DNA of 6,569 nucleotides from Cellvibrionales bacterium (GTDB lineage Bacteria; Pseudomonadota; Gammaproteobacteria; Pseudomonadales; UBA7434): assembly GCA_018668095.1 (NCBI GenBank), contig JABIQF010000035.1:1-6569 (forward strand), in the 5' to 3' direction. Under the pieces are notes generated by a model. That model was not told where the DNA came from and did no database searches. It saw only the letters and a list, made by a program, of their open reading frames with translations. Below are positions 5,324-6,569 of the stretch, one piece after another. How positions within the stretch are numbered: position 1 is the stretch's first letter; every line of letters begins with the position of its first letter. A program made the translations under genes and the position numbers.

Positions 5324-6569
5324 ATGCAAAGCCTATCACTCGGCCAAGCCCTCTACCGTAATTTTTTGGGCGATGCCCCTTGCTGGTATAAAAACACGAT
5401 TATCTTTTTCTTAATCGCAAACCCTTTTCTGTTAAGTATGACTGGCCCATTTGTTATGGGCTGGCTATTAATAATACAGTTCATCTTTACACTTGCCATG
5501 GCACTTAAATGCTACCCACTACAAAGTGGCGGTCTATTGGCCATGGAAGCAATAATTCTCGGCATGGCTAGCCCGCAAGATGTTTATCATGAGATACAAC
5601 TTAACCTACCCGTCATTCTGCTCTTAGTTTTTATGGTGGCTGGTATATATTTCATGAAGGACTTACTGCTCTTCACCTTTACTAAACTATTAACCAATGT
5701 CCGTTCTAAAGTCGGACTATCTCTTTTGTTTAGCTTTGTTGCCGCATTTTTATCGGCGTTCTTAGATGCCTTAACCGTTATCGCCGTCATTATTAGTGTT
5801 GCCGTTGGTTTTTATGCGATATTCCAAAAGGTAGCCTCCATAGAAGGCTACGATGAAAATGAAGATAGCGATGATAAGCACGAAGACAGTAATATCCATC
5901 ATCTTCATCGTGAAGATCTCGATCAGTTCCGTGGCTTCTTACGTGACTTGATGATGCATGGTGCCATTGGTACAGCCTTGGGCGGCGTTTGCACACAAGT
6001 AGGTGAGCCTCAGAACCTTGTTATTGCAGCGCAATCTAACTGGCAGTTTCTTGAATTCTTCTTACGTATGGCCCCCGTTAGTATCCCTGTGTTGATAGCC
6101 GGTTTATGCGTAGTGGTATTGCTAGAAAAAACCGCTTGGTTTGGTTATGGCTGGCAACTCCCTGAATCCGTCCGTAAAGTCTTAGTTGATGATGCAGCGC
6201 AGCAAGATGCCAATCGCAACCGTCAAGATAATATGGCGCTAGTTGTTCAAGGCTTAGTGGCTGTTTGGTTAATTCTTGGGTTGGCACTGCATTTAGCTGA
6301 AGTCGGCGTTATTGGCTTAAGCGTTATTGTATTAGCGACGGCCTTTAATGGTATTACGAGTGAGCATGCGTTAGGTAAGGCGTTTGAAGAAGCACTGCCT
6401 TTCACCGCATTATTGGTCGTATTCTTCGCCATCGTTGCTGTGATCGACAAGCAAGGCTTATTCACTGGCATTATTAATGGCGTATTAGCCATGGATAAAG
6501 ATGTGCAAGTACCCATGTTTTATTTAGCGAATGGCGTATTGTCGGCTATCAGTGATAACGTATTTGTTG
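5324..6569 (+). CDS. nhaB: Na+/H+ antiporter NhaB, 3' end beyond window
   Basis: Inner-membrane antiporter that expels Na+ in exchange for protons, serving sodium and pH homeostasis; it fits a marine or halotolerant host. The frame is open from the ATG at 5324 to the window edge: 415 codons plus one base, no stop, against about 513 aa in E. coli, so roughly the last 95-100 residues are missing because the window ends, not because the gene is broken. The protein tracks E. coli NhaB almost from the first residue: RNFLG (12-16), FIFTLAMALKCYPL (53-66), MVAGIYFMK (104-112), AAFLSAFLDALTV (140-152) with the membrane Asp D148, QFRGFLRDLMMH (201-212), TALGGV..QVGEPQNL (217-232), LALHLAEVG (320-328) and SDNVFV at the edge. 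A loop at about 174-199 is rich in Asp, Glu and His, as the E. coli loop also is. It is divergent from the fimL-like gene. Confidence 0.97.
   Translation, partial: MQSLSLGQALYRNFLGDAPCWYKNTIIFFLIANPFLLSMTGPFVMGWLLIIQFIFTLAMALKCYPLQSGGLLAMEAIILGMASPQDVYHEIQLNLPVILLLVFMVAGIYFMKDLLLFTFTKLLTNVRSKVGLSLLFSFVAAFLSAFLDALTVIAVIISVAVGFYAIFQKVASIEGYDENEDSDDKHEDSNIHHLHREDLDQFRGFLRDLMMHGAIGTALGGVCTQVGEPQNLVIAAQSNWQFLEFFLRMAPVSIPVLIAGLCVVVLLEKTAWFGYGWQLPESVRKVLVDDAAQQDANRNRQDNMALVVQGLVAVWLILGLALHLAEVGVIGLSVIVLATAFNGITSEHALGKAFEEALPFTALLVVFFAIVAVIDKQGLFTGIINGVLAMDKDVQVPMFYLANGVLSAISDNVFV

Noticed and set aside
5843..5921. Acidic and His-rich loop of NhaB (residues about 174-199) as a novel metal sensor
   Set aside because: E. 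coli NhaB has a similar charged loop at the same place, so this is ordinary family variation.
5587..6516. Four minus-strand frames of 67-89 codons
   Set aside because: All are antisense to nhaB, whose reading frame is unbroken and matches the family along its length.

Overview
The window looks like chromosomal DNA from a moderately AT-rich, probably marine gammaproteobacterium of the Pseudomonas/Cellvibrio side of the class. This is inferred from gene content: a FimL-like type IV pilus/cAMP regulator beside an NhaB Na+/H+ antiporter, and an ammonium channel preceded by NtrC- and sigma-54-type sites. No phage, IS, CRISPR or rRNA/tRNA sequence was seen.

Layout, left to right. Bases 1-320 are AT-rich with no gene; they hold a near-perfect 33-bp palindrome (95-127). 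An intrinsic terminator (320-353) ends the leftward amtB gene (405-1718). Upstream of amtB is a compact nitrogen-control region: a sigma-54 -12/-24 candidate (1782-1797) and two strong NtrC-type dyads (1822-1838 and 1861-1877). Divergent from amtB runs a SpoU/TrmH-family RNA 2'-O-methyltransferase gene (about 2068-2892). It converges on a leftward 633-codon gene (2967-4868), which I assign to the FimL family: proteins related to the N-terminal pseudo-Hpt part of the ChpA/PilL kinase. About 455 bp without a credible gene follow, holding inverted repeats and candidate promoter elements. The rightward nhaB gene starts at 5324 and runs off the right edge with 415 codons present.

The genes are single transcription units rather than an operon. 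amtB is probably induced under nitrogen limitation, yet its usual partner glnK is not next to it although the GlnK-docking C-terminal tail is kept. The fimL/nhaB proximity resembles the P. aeruginosa arrangement as I remember it (nhaB PA1820, fimL PA1822) and supports the FimL call. I found no clearly new multi-gene system. The points most worth a second look are the amtB control region, the FimL-like protein with its acidic repeat linker and no phosphorylatable His, and the structured intergenic repeats.
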